Counted from the first letter of the stretch, positions 46,928 through 58,117 are shown. The stretch is DNA of 64,000 nt from Melampsora larici-populina 98AG31 (GCF_000204055.1 NW_006768813.1:322606-386605); one strand, 5' to 3'. Translations and numbers: made by a program. The notes: generated by a model from the sequence alone, not told the origin.

Positions 46928-48829
46928 TCAAAAGGGATTGCAGCCCTTACCATTTTCAAAACGAGCTTGAGCTGCCGTCATCAGGCGGTGGGCAATCTGA
47001 CGGTCGATTCCCTTGGAGGTTAGGGTGGCCTCGGTTAGTTGGAGACTAGGAATCAAGTCGGTCCACGACAAGATTCCTGCCTCTCTAAGGAGCTTTCGAG
47101 TTTGCTCATCTTGGAAGTCGATGTTACAGTCCGCGAGGAACAACTCCATTTGGACGGAGTGAGCCGTGCTGGGATTTTCGACATCAATCTCGTCCGCGCC
47201 ACTCGAAAAGTCACTTTCCCAGCGACTTTCAGAGTCGCTGGAAACATAAATCGGATTATTAAACGAGTTGGTGATCTCTGGAATAGAGGCCAAAAAATCA
47301 AGTCAGTAAATCTACAAATATCAAAGTCGTTATGTTTCTCACCTTGGTCTTCCACCTTGATCTTCTTCAAATCAGGCTTAACATCAAAGACTTCGTTTGA
47401 TGAAGACACATCACGTCTTTCACCTAATTTAGATAAGTCTGGCTTCACATCACCCCCCACGCTTGAATTGGACAATTTGTGTTTTTGGCTCAACGTGCGT
47501 TTGATCGAACTCGAACCACTAGAATGGGGTGGGTGGACTGAGTTGGAGGGCGTGTTGATGGCCTCCAATCGACGCGGATGGCCCTGTAATCGCAATTGAA
47601 CACGGTCTTCCACCCCCATGTCGGGGTGGATCCACTCGCTTTTTTTGATTTCGTAGCGGAACTCAGCGGTGTTGGGTGGTATCCAGGTCGTCGCGATTTT
47701 CGCCGCCTAAAGAGACGTAGGTGATTGGGTCAGCAAGGCTACAGCTCTCACGGCGTTGGAGAGAAGGGCTTACCACTCCTTTAGCCCAGATCCACGCAGC
47801 CGGGTAGGTCAATCGATATCGACAATTCGGATCCCAAGGAGTCGTCAACACAGTTCCAGGCCCTCCCGCGTAAGTTCCAATCGCATGTTGGCTAAAAATT
47901 TGGTTGGCGAGAGTTTTTAACTCTCTCTTGTTTTTGGATTCCTGCAAGGCTCAAAAGAAGTCAATTCTCAAGCATGAACGTGAACAATCAGACGCACCTC
48001 AGATTCATGTTCCTCCGCGCCATCTCAACTAGCGGCGGCAATAAGTTTCTTAGTCGCTGATTCCTGTGAGATCATACATGTTTGTTAGCACAGTCTAAAA
48101 TAAGAACAAGCCAGGGTGGGAAAGAGGATAGAGACCAAACACAACTCACCTTATTGACCACTTTAGCTTTCACTTGCACGTTATCGTTTTCAATCAAAAG
48201 TATTCCTTTTTTCTTGACCGATTTGTCTAAAGCATCGACAAAGTTTTGCCATTGAATGGCACTATCAAGGACAACTTTGAAGCGTCCCACAGTGGTCTTC
48301 CACTTCAGGTCTGGCGCAAAATCACTAATGAGGATGATGTTCTTCATGCCACCCTCATACTCTTCACACGCTCCAGCCACGAGCGCCTTGAAATCTTTCA
48401 AACTCTTGCCAAACAGACAACTCTTGATTTCTAAATAGCCGGTATTGATCGCTTTTGAATCAATCAAATTGAGTTTGTCAGCCTTCGCAGTTTTCTTACC
48501 CGCGCCAACTTTAGGTGTGCTCGTAGTCGGAGCGTTGATTTCGACCTCCTTGTCCGTGTAGATCTTGAAACGGACCTCGACGGTCATCTGATTGTTCTTA
48601 TCAAAAGCATCTCGAGCTGGAGTTCCGACCCTCAATAAAGGGTCTTGCCTGGCACAAGTGGCTGGCTGATTGTCTCCCACCCGAGGCTCAGGCAACTCGA
48701 AGTCTGACGAAGAAAATAAAATCAGTGGATTTAAAACTCGGTACATGGGGGAACCTATTGGCACTCACGTGGGTTGATGTGACCAATCACATCAGTTGCA
48801 GCCGGCGCGTTTGACAAAGGAACAGACAT
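46928..48829 (-). pseudogene. Six-exon gene of unknown function carried inside the mariner-like element; one nonsense codon
   Basis: Exons 48829-48769, 48703-48150, 48063-47998, 47941-47774, 47706-47343 and 47277-46928 join in frame (1563 nt, 520 aa), with GT-AG introns of 65-90 bp. The protein starts MSVPLSNAPAATDVIGHINP. It has a mixed alpha/beta region (VEVRFKIYTDKEVEI, YLEIKSCLFGKSLKDFKALV, WKTTVGRFKVVLDSAIQWQN), a middle part (TWIPPNTAEFRYEIKKSEWI) and an acidic, lysine-rich linker. It ends in a compact helical segment (FQDEQTRKLLREAGILSWTD ... RQIAHRLMTAAQARFE) that resembles a SAM-like fold. A TGA at 48027-48025 falls where CGA would fit. I do not recognise the family. Its place inside the TIRs suggests a transposon accessory or captured host gene. 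Confidence 0.65.
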
Positions 48830-49466
48830 ATTGAAATCTATCAAAAAGATCCATTAACATCGCCTTAATAAAAAGAGAAAAATATTAACGAAGAGGAGAA
48901 GATGGACAAACAAGTCGATTTAGGGTCTTGCATTTGGTAAAATGAAACACAAAGTGAGGATAGTGATGCGAGTGATGGTATGTTATTTGTGAAGATCGAA
49001 TTGGTCAATAATATGGGAAATGTGAGGATGGAATCGATTGCGATCAGGGGAAAAGGCGATGGTGGCTTTATAAAGTAGGGTGGTGATTGATTTGAATCTC
49101 GTCCGGGAGGGAAAGACATCCCTGGAGATGATGCCATCGCGATCAGAGATTGGATCCCGGTAAATGACTTGACGAAAGAATTGCCGGAATGGGGGAAAGT
49201 TATGGGGAGAGGAAATGGGAAAGCGAATGTCTGATCTTAAAGAAGTACGATACGATTCACTCTGAAAGTCGAAAAATTTCGAGTTTTTGACTTTCAGAGT
49301 AAAATCCAACGACGACACAACTCTTCAAAAAAGTGCTGTTAGATATTACAACGGCTGTATATGTCGGTATGAGTCTATACGTAGAAAACCAAAAACTGAA
49401 GTTTTGAAAAAACAGTGGCAGTCACTTCACGTCATGGCTTCCGTAGTATACTGAGTATTTTTGCCT

Positions 49467-49513
49467 AAAACTAACGTGAATAGCTCTAACTTAGAGCTAT
49501 TCACGTTAGTTTT
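49467..49513. repeat. Perfect 23-bp palindrome arms with 1-nt spacer
   Basis: Left arm 49467-49489 (AAAACTAACGTG...) and right arm 49491-49513 are exact complements with a single C between them. It lies 20 bp outside the right end of the 19.7-kb nested element and 430 bp past the stop codon of the GH7 gene (minus strand). Confidence 0.85.
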
Positions 49514-49943
49514 TTATCTTTTTTGATCGTTGTTTTTTTCCCGCCCACCACCCTCTAGTCAGACTGGGGTTAAGTTTCAGGCTATTTTGTTATCAATTTC
49601 TCTTATACACGAGTAGGGGGGTCCCTCAGTGAGGGACTCAGCGCCGAGCTATTCGCCACCCACAAGTACTCTCTGCGCTCCTTTGTCTTTTTGCAAACCA
49701 GGCCCCAGGGCCACATCTCTGAGTAACACACAACAACCCGCGCCACCGAGCCAAACTGATTCCTTGGTGTCATGTGCACATTGGCTCAATTACTTGTTTA
49801 CATTGAAGACAAAAAGAAACCTTTTTCCACCTGCTTGTATCTCACTTACACAAAACTTCTGTCCTGAAGACACGTAAAATAGAAACATTCCTGGAAGTAG
49901 AGCATTATCAACGTTTACGGGACCGGCCAGTCACTTCGGCAGT

Positions 49944-51827
49944 TTATGCTTTCTGTTCCCCTTCAGGTGGAACTGTTTTCTCTTCCCCTGCGGTCTGCTT
50001 TTCGACTACCTTTTCACCTCCCCCTGCTGCTGCATAGGTTGAATCAATGTCCCCAAACTTGATGTTGGAAAACTCCACAGTCGCATCGGCACTTTTGGCC
50101 TCCACGGTTTTGGGATCACCACTTTCATCCGAACATGTTCCTCTGGCAACACCAGGTGTTTCAAGTCCCTTTCCGGGAGGATAATTACCACTGAGCCACT
50201 TCATCGCAGCTGGAGAGGTATCATCTAATAACACAGTGTCAGCATTATTGAGATTCAACAATCAACAGTCAGATTCATTGCTATGTCAATCTATATATGA
50301 AGAAAAGAGAGAAAGTCTTACCCTACAGAACGGATTAAAGGGATCGGATTCAAAGCAAAATTCAGTTACGTGAGATTCCTATAACCACGAAACCTGGAGG
50401 AAAAGTAGGAAAATGGAACAAGGAACGCACCCATAAGCTCAGAACCAAGACATGCCCTCTATCCATTGATTCTCCCATTGCCTTGAGTCCACCTTTGGCA
50501 TTAAAATCATCTTTGTCGCCAAAGATCCCCTTAACTGCTTTACAAAACCCTTCTGTTATGGAGTCCACAGCTGGTTCGAGTTTAGGGATGCTGGTTTTAG
50601 AGTTTGAAATGACTTTTCCATTTTGGACATAGAGTCTACGTATCTCCTTCAAATCCCCCTTAGCAGTTTTATCAGTGGTGATGAATTGAGTTACAACTGT
50701 CATCTTTTTGCTTGAATCGACTGTTTTACCAGGACCATAAAAGTCTTTAGCTCCCAATCGATAACTTGCAAAGTCACATCCATCCTTGTCACAGATACCT
50801 CCATAACGATTATCAGGATCATCTCCGCATTTTGCTCCCTCACATACAGTCAGACCTGGAGCTGAGCACGGATGAGGTGTAAATGCTTGGGAGATCGAGT
50901 TCGCCTCCCAGATGTCCATTTCATTACAGCAAGCTCCAAGTTTGCCTTTTCCGGAATTTTTATCAGTTTTTGAAGGCGTCCAGCCATCAACATTGGCCTA
51001 AAATAGGAGAAAGATATTGCGGTCAAAACACAAGATCTACACACGGAGGTCAGGTGTGGAATCAAGCAAGTGAGTCAAAGCACTGACTTTGCCACCAATA
51101 AATTTGATATCGTGTGGACATTGCGCATCACAATAACCAGTCCCAAACTTGGCGCCCGCTTTGTTCCCAGGGTTCTTTGCCATTCCACCATCCTCCGCCA
51201 TCTCACTGAAGTACAACGCTCCATTAAGTCCACAGCCTTTGGAACAGGAGGTGAAAATCCAATTTGTCAATGCCGAATCAAGGAGCATGATGATGAAACT
51301 GAATTAGTATTCATGGGGCGAACTCAGCGAATTTCAGGAATTTAACACGTACCGATTTTCGAAACATCGACATCGAAACTAAACTCTTGATTCTTCAGCT
51401 TGAACATTTGATACTTCGACTCATCAGCCATAAGGTAGACTCGTGATCCAACATTAGTTGCGTATTTTCCTTTTGTGACGAATTTCAAACTGACACTGGA
51501 GCCTTTGGTGTTGATCCCATAGTTTGGGACATACTCGGCTCCTTCCAAAGCACAACTTTCAGCGCATTTCGCCCCGTCAGCACACACTTCGGTGTCCCAA
51601 GTCTGCCCAGTGTAACAATTCTTCATTCCGTCTCCTGGAATCTTGCGAAGCCATCTCCAGTTAGCATCAAGTGTGATGCTAAGAGAAAGGTCTTTACAAC
51701 TTCCGCCCTTGCTACATTGTTGCACGGTGACCTTTGGATGGACTTCCGGTGTCTTACTTCCGGCCTGCTGCGCACGAGTGGAGGGTATCGCGAGCAGCGA
51801 TAAAGCGCACACAATCAAGGTGAGCAT
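49944..51827 (-). CDS. GH7 cellobiohydrolase (secreted cellulase) with a predicted one-nucleotide exon
   Basis: The enzyme cleaves cellulose chains processively; rusts use such enzymes on plant cell walls. Exons: 51827-51353, 51236-51088, 50997-50431, 50322 (one base) and 50224-49944, totalling 1473 nt, 490 aa. [19 protein letters not shown] is a signal peptide. GH7 features are [28 protein letters not shown], the catalytic EMDIWE (Glu234 nucleophile, Asp236, Glu239 acid/base), [39 protein letters not shown] and SLWDDTSP..MKWL. The protein ends soon after the catalytic domain in a Glu/Lys-rich tail without a CBM1. The first four junctions use GTACGT...CAAAG, GTCAGT...TTTAG and GTGCGT...TGTAG. 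The last intron is GTAAGA...ATTAG. Without the single G at 50322 the frame fails after SLW. Confidence 0.9.
50225..50430 (-). other. Two introns flanking a one-base exon in the GH7 gene
   Basis: On the minus strand, intron A runs 50430-50323 (GTGCGT...CTGTAG, 108 nt) and intron B 50321-50225 (GTAAGA...TTATTAG, 97 nt). Only G at 50322 is kept between them. TTATGG plus G plus ATGAT gives Leu-Trp-Asp-Asp, matching the GH7 consensus. Sequential removal (A first, then B from a donor created at GG|GTAAG) would give the same result. Confidence 0.6.
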
Positions 51828-54450
51828 GATGTCGGAGGAGAAAGATCTGATCCGGTGGGATAAAGAGATTTATATATATATAATGAAAAGAAATGGTCGC
51901 TGAGTGGATGTTGCGAATTTAAACTGCCCCTGATGTCTTTAATTTTTTCGGACTTGCACTGAAAGTATTATGGAAGGAGTTCAAAGAAGAGCGCTTCACT
52001 GAGACGCGATTGATGTCTTCCTCTAGGAGAGCTGGGTAAACAGGAATTTGATTGATGTAAGAGAATTATGGAATCTCAGCACAGCTGCACTAACATAGCC
52101 ATCTTATAGTGGGACTGATGATACGAGCCCAGCCAGTTTTCCTATGAAAAGTCGAAGGAGATTCAGCATGACGACCGCAGTGCTCATCGAATGGCTTTCT
52201 TTCGGTCATCGAGGTCACTAATTGGCGTTACCTTGAGAGGCTGTCTCGACTTTCAATGTGTATACGAAAATTGGACGCAACCCCGACGCTTCTAACCACA
52301 ACCAGTGCTGGACACCCGGAAGCTCTATGCAACTAAAAGTTTAAACCATGTAAGCACATGGATCGACTTTCGTCCAAAGTTTATAATAGCAACAATTGTA
52401 TTCTATATCCACCTTAAGGTGCCGATGTCAGATAGCAGCGACATCCATAACGCTACCGAGGCACGCCAGTATGCAGTTCTAGCTCGACTCTCAGTTACGC
52501 ACCAGAAAAGCATTCCCGAAAAGAGGTGTAGCTTAGTGACATCCAGAGTACTGGAAGGGCTGTGAAATTTTGTAGCTGCTAATGGGTAGCAGCTACTATC
52601 TGCTACGTAACCATTTCTGGACACGCAGACATCGGATTTGTCCAACCGTGAGACTTAATGCGCAGACCCAGCAATACAAACACAGCCGTATCAGTGGTCA
52701 CCCAACTCGCTGGAAATGGGCTTTTGTGGACACACTTGGGATCAAGGTGTGCTACTGGAGAGAGCTAATGGCACCCGGTTGTGTTGATGTTTGTAGAAGA
52801 AACAAACTCGCCACAAGTCTTGATGTACATACATAGTCAACCAGAACTTTGGCCAAATTGGCTTATTCTTCATGTGCTCAGTTCCCTGACAAGATATGCA
52901 AGGGATAAGGCAGAAGTTCGAATTCCTTGCTAGTCTTGTATGTCTCTATTCCGGCCGCATATATCCAAGCTTAAGGGTATACACAAAGGCTGATTGATTG
53001 TACACCTCAAATGGGCTCGCACAGATCATGATCCATTGCGGAATCGACCAGCAATATTATGAAGATGTAGCGTTCATGATAAGGTGCTCTCGAGATCAGC
53101 AGGGTTTGAAGAAGATCGATTGTGAAAATCATCTCGAGAATCGAACAGATAGGACGCACGAGCCTGTCGGCGGACACCTGGCTTTTATAAGGGGGTATCC
53201 GCATTGTCAATGACCTATCGGAATGGCATGGTCTGTTTTGGCTGGGATCATGTGAAGTCAGCAGTACGAATTCCGAATGGAGAAATCTGCGTGTCGTAAG
53301 TAGCCGAATTGTAGTGGGTAGCAGTAGCCGCTACAAAATTTCACAGCCCTTCGGTTACTCCCGTGACATCCTCCATCCTTAGATCGGGGGACGTGCGATA
53401 TAATTACACAAATATCATCACCCCGGTCATTCAGCAACTTGAGGTGATTCGTCTTGTGCAAAGACCTGTTGCTATGATTGTTCATGCTTTTTGGTGAGAT
53501 TACAACCTGTTAGGACATCATGTTTAGTGTATTACAGCTGTTTCAAGAAAGGTTGACAACTTTTTGCTGGAGAAAGTTGTCTCCGCAGCGGCTGGAACCA
53601 AAGACAAAACTTGATTACAGGTTTATTATTTCCTGTATTCTTCCAATTAGCAGAGAGACAAAATCAAGTGAGGGACAAAACCCGGGTTTTGCACATTGGC
53701 GAGATTTTCAAAAGAAAATAAATCTTTGTTGGAACAGCTGTACACGTTCAAATGGATACTAGAATACCTTTATAATGAGTTAGTAATCTATCATTTATCT
53801 GCTCAAGAGGACTATTTATCAGTGTTTGAGTTTGCAAAACTCTCATTTCATAAACTCTTTAATTAAGAGTTACAGAGAAATGGGACCGTTAACTTAGACA
53901 CTTCTTTGGTATAAAATACCAAAGATAAAAGGCCGTGTTTGGTGCGACACCCAAGGTGCAAGTCAAGGGTGATAAGATTGCTTGTAAGAATAAAAACACA
54001 CCCTACGGGATGGCTAGCGCACACATTATGAGAACTACCCTCAAATAATAAACAACAATAGAAAAATAAAAAATACTGAATACTAAAAAAGTAAACCTAA
54101 ACAACCACCTCTAAAACCCAAATGAAACATAACTACTAAGCATACTAATATCAAAAAAATAAAAAAAATAAAAAGGACCCCGGTATAGACACCCCCCTGT
54201 TTTGGTCCCGGCACCCCCTTACTCATGCGGTGGACGCGCCCGGGTAGCGCGTGGAGCGGGCGTGCCCGGGAGCGCCCGCAAAGCTCATTTTGGGGGTGGG
54301 CACACCCAGGGCACTATCTTGTTATTGGAAGCTGTTGGAAGCTGTAAAAAAGCCAATCCCACATATTCCCACCTTTCATATTCTAAAAAAACCCTCAAAC
54401 ACCGCTCATCTTCCACATCAAAGTTCAAGATCCACAAACTTCATTCCAAC
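51828..54450. other. Region between the GH7 gene and the hAT relic
   Basis: The first few hundred bases upstream of 51827 must hold the GH7 promoter; there is a TATATATATA run near 51871-51880. No gene is recognised. A TIR element occupies 52554-53352. Near 54190-54300 a GC-rich tract with CCCGGG and GCGCCCG words precedes the hAT coding region and may be part of that element's end. Confidence 0.4.
52554..53352. mobile_element. 0.8-kb TIR element, hAT-like ends
   Basis: GAAGGGCTGTGAAATTTTGT at 52554 is repeated in inverted orientation ending at 53352. The next 20 bp (GTAGC-rich) are also inverted but less exact. GGGCTGTGAAA-type ends occur in hAT elements. I do not see an 8-bp target duplication, and no transposase is encoded. 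Confidence 0.6.
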
Positions 54451-57400
54451 ATGCCAATTGAAAATCCTGTATTGGCATCATGGATTAAACCACCTAGCAA
54501 AAGCAGTACCAGATGGACTGGATGACAAGCTTTAGACAAACATAATAATGGCTGACGTCTTGCTAAGTGCATGAGCTGCAACTTGATGATGGACGGAAAG
54601 CCAGCCAAACTTTATCTACATATCACCCAAGACTGCAAGTCTGTCTTGGCCTCCAAAAAATTGGCATATGAGGACCTTGACCTAATCCGAATTGGAAAAG
54701 ATGTACCCTCAACAGCCAATACAAACAACCAAAGCCGCAAGATGTCTGAAACTTCAGAGACCTTGCTGATCAAGCAACCCAAGAATCAGCCCAACTTCAG
54801 TCTGTTCTTCAAGCATTGTAAACCAGATAAAGTCCAAGAAACCTATGAACATTTGCTCAAAGCTTTGATTACTGGCCATGTGCCCTTTTGGTTCCTTCAA
54901 AATCTGTCTTTCCAAGCTTTTCAAGAAAGTATTTTGATTGCACCATACACACCTGCCTCCCAATTCATGATGATGGATATGGTTCTTCCTTGACTTCATG
55001 CTGCATATTTGGTCAAAACCAAGGCTGAACTCAAGCAAAAAACCAATCTCACCATATCACTTGATGGATGGCCTGACTGCTCACGGAACAGTGTCTATGC
55101 TCTCCTCCTTGTCTGCGGTACAAATTTAAAAAAAAAGATCAATGTATTAGATATTGATGATGTTTGAAACACCTCTGAAAACATCTTGGTGGCCTTGAAA
55201 GATGTCCTTGATGGACAAGGTGTAACCTGGGAGCAAATTAGTGCCATTGTCACTGATTCTCCCAGCTCAAAGATCAAATTATGTGTGGGTTTCAATTGAC
55301 CCTTTATTCATTAAGATTTTCAACTGACAATGTTTCCTTTACAGAAAATGGTGAACACCAAGTTCAATCATGTTATTTCATTGGCATTTTGCTTACATGT
55401 ATATAATCTCATTGCAAAAAAGGTTGTTGCACATGTGGATATGGAAGGAACAGTCAAAATCAATCGAGCACTAGTTGACTTTTTTGGCTCTTCAAGCTTG
55501 TGGAGTCACAAGTTGTTGAAATGGCAAAAAAAGGAGGGTGTTACTCAGGGTCTTTGTACATTCTGTGAATCTTGGTGGTATTCAATGGCCAAAGTTGCAA
55601 TATCTGTTGAAAGCCACAAAAAAGGATTTCAAAGCTGTCTCACAATGTTAAGGGACAAATTGGTACCAACTTCAAATATCAACAAAAACATTATCATTGC
55701 CATTGAAAATCACAATCATTTTACCTCAAACTCAATCCTTGTAAAGCTTCTTTGACCCATTGTGAATGCTATTGGCCAATTAGAAAAAGCAAACACATCA
55801 GTTGGAGATATTTGGAAGGAGATTGGTACTGTCTATCAGCAACTTCTAGCGATTGATCTTTCCAGCTATCCACAATTCAAACCCTTCAAAGCTCACTGCT
55901 TGAAAGTCTTACACAAGCATGCCAAACTATTCAACGAACCAATATATATTGTTGGATTCTTCTTAACCCCCATGTTTTGTCAAGTTCCTGTTTTGAAGGC
56001 CTTTACAAGCAATGATATGATCAAGATAATCATACCATTAGCAAAATACTAGAACTACAAGAAGGCTGATGCCTTAAGCCTTCACGAGCAAGTGTTACAC
56101 TACTTCAGCGGTGTTGGAATCTTTTGTGTTTTGACAAAACGTAAGTGTATCTTTTTATATTTGTAATATTTCTATTAACTGACATGTTTGACACTACAGT
56201 TAACCACCCAATCGACTTCTGGCTCACTCTAACTCCACAAACCTTTCAACTCAAAACATTTGCAATCCGAGTGAACAAGCTTGTTGCCCATGCTGTGGGC
56301 GTTGAAAGCATCTTCTCAATGATGGGTGCCACAAAAACTAAAAATCACCATTCTATGAAGATATCTACTGTCAGCCTGAGACTTAAAACAGGTGGCTATA
56401 AGAGAATCAAAGCTGAGTGATATTGCTTGAAGCTTCTTTATTGGCTTTGTTACAGTAGGTTTACTGAGATAAATTTGAGCCTTTATATAACAGGAGCTGG
56501 CTACTCCATGTTGTCTTAGGTGCAGAATGGCTACCGCTGCCTGATACTCACTGAAAGTTCTGTTCCAATGAGGGTCTTCTGAGGTAGGTACAAAAGTACT
56601 CCTGTCTCAGGTATACACAGTCTAGTTTCTATGAATTAATAAAGAGACATCTTTATTAATAACAATCTTCGAAACATCTTGGACGATGGAAGTTATGTCT
56701 AGTTTCTACATATTGATAAAGAGATGTCTTTATCAATAATGATCTTCAAAAACATCTTGGACATTGAAAGGTCATCCTAATATTAAGAACACTGAGTCTT
56801 ATTTTGATAACATACTGCTTGAGAAAGAAATAAATGATAACAATACTAAATGTTAAAAGTCAGATAAGAAAGATGATATCAAAGAATTGAGATGATCTAA
56901 ATTAAAAGTAATTGCCGGTTTTTAGTATAAGTCATAGAGTTTAATTTCTCAAGGATGAGTTTGTTGGTTTGTAATAAGATGGTTCCTTTCTTGAGATGCA
57001 AAAAACCACTGCTTATATATGCATGTCTCTTTGTGATCTAACATGTAAGGGCTTTCTGTGCGAGTTCATGATGGTCTTCTGTAACCAATACGGTGTTGCT
57101 TGTTTCTGATCCCTTAGTCACATTCTTGGAATGTAACTAGGCTCAAGGTGATATCTATCCTTCTTTTAGATCAGGGTCTTCTGATGCTCGAGTATGTTCT
57201 TTCAAGCTGATGTACATGTGTAATGATATCATGACACATGAGAATCATTTTTGTCCCCAAGCGTCCCTGGATAATCTTTATGACTGCCAATGGGAGTATT
57301 ACCAAATACTCCTCATGGCTGACATCTACTTTGAAGATGATCTCACAAATCAAGCTCAGTTGAAGGATGAGCACACCACTGCTAAAGTCTATTAAAAACA

Positions 57401-57644
57401 TGTTGACAAAAACAAGAACAACAATGACAACACTCACGATGGAGTGATCTTCACAGGAATTGATGATTTACAAGAATTTGAGCAAGGAGTCTTTGCCCTT
57501 AATGCTTTGGCTGAAGAGGAAGACAATGAAACTCATGACCACATGAGATTCATTGATACCCTTTTTGATTTCACTCACTTCACTCGCAATCCGACCATAG
57601 ACTCAATTATTAAAGATACCTCTAACATAAGGAGAGAGCAATAA
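54451..57644 (+). pseudogene. hAT-family transposase, decayed and interrupted
   Basis: Starting at MPIENPVLASWIKPPSKSST the plus strand encodes a hAT transposase with many stops (for example TGA at 54523-54525). A BED-like zinc finger (KCMSCNLMMDGKPAKLYLHI followed by TQDC) lies near 54565-54635. The catalytic-domain start LTISLDGWPDCSRNSVYALL is near 55047-55105 and AIVTDSPSSKIK near 55246-55280. A C-terminal dimerisation segment (VNKLVAHAVGVESIFSMMGA) is near 56268-56330 after a probable intron (GTAAGT...CTACAG, about 56140-56199). An unrelated insertion of about 0.8 kb (56400-57200), which includes a 75-bp direct duplication near 56621-56770, precedes an acidic tail frame ending at 57644. 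Confidence 0.75.
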
Positions 57645-58117
57645 CAAGTCATGGGACATGGATGATATATGTATTTGACTACTCCAATAGTCTTTATATT
57701 TTCTTATATTTTGTTTTATTTGTCTTGCGCCTCAGCCAAACTGCTAGTTACCTTTTTTTGTCATATCAGGGTTTTTTCCTACTTGTCTGACACCTTTTGC
57801 AACCCCAGCCAAACCACTGACAGTTGTTTTTTGATTAAATACATGTTTTTTTCTCACTCCTCTGGCACCTTTTGCTCCGCCAGCCAAGCTGGGCGCGCCC
57901 AGCCTGTACAGGCTCTCCCTTTTTGAAAAGTAGCGCCCACCACCTGAGGTGTGTGAAGTCCTGCAAGAACAAGGGGGTAATGCAGAATGACCTACATGGT
58001 TCCCATGAGTTTGCAAGTTTATTTTGTCTCATACACCACAGTGACCAACACATCACAAGGACACTTTTGACCCCAGCACTCCAATGCTTGGCACTTGGTC
58101 CAACAGCGCTGAGCAGG
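57645..58117. other. Short repeats between the hAT relic and the second gypsy element
   Basis: Three diverged units containing TTGTCTYGCACC or CTGGCACCTTTTGC followed by CAGCCAA lie near 57720, 57785 and 57860. A perfect 16-bp palindrome GCTGGGCGCGCCCAGC is at 57888-57903, followed by CTGTACAG. This GC-rich patch mirrors the one at 54.2 kb, so both may be ends of the hAT element. Confidence 0.45.

Larger units (their letters stand above)
44382..49357. mobile_element. 5-kb Tc1/mariner-like transposon carrying a transposase and a second gene
   Basis: About 80 bp at each end pair in inverted orientation, starting CAGCCGTTGTAATATCTAAC and continuing with TTGTGTCGTCGTTGGATTT-like sequence and AAAGTCAAAAACTC. 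TA flanks both sides (44380-44381 and 49358-49359). The sequence just outside is continuous with the right TIR of the older host element, so this insertion is younger. Inside are a DDE transposase (44868-45854, plus) and a six-exon gene (48829-46928, minus). The two are convergent, with a perfect hairpin at 46213-46272 between them. Confidence 0.82.
29702..49446. mobile_element. Old Tc1/mariner-like element with ~300-bp TIRs, expanded to 19.7 kb by nested insertions
   Basis: Three collinear blocks pair in inverted orientation across the whole region: 29702-29748 with 49399-49446, 31109-31135 with 49360-49386, and 31163-31335 with 44200-44380. The ends begin CTACGGAAGCC and are flanked by TA (29700-29701 and 49447-49448). 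The left TIR is broken by a TIR element (about 29749-31106) and the right TIR by a mariner-type element (44382-49357). A Helitron and a CACTA-type element lie inside. Removing the four inserts leaves about 2.6 kb. A fragment of a helix-turn-helix transposase at 31513-31779 may be its own. Confidence 0.7.

Noticed and set aside
47039..47599. Plus-strand 186-codon ORF opposite the mariner cargo gene
   Set aside because: It lies antisense to two spliced exons of the minus-strand gene and has no motif or intron signals.
49621..49637. GTCCCTCAGTGAGGGAC as an operator
   Set aside because: It is a 17-bp near-palindrome far downstream of the GH7 stop codon, with no regulatory context.
54190..54300. 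GC-rich tract as a CpG-island-type promoter of a new gene
   Set aside because: The only downstream coding sequence is a decayed hAT transposase, and the tract resembles the GC-rich patch at 57.9 kb, so it is more likely an element end.
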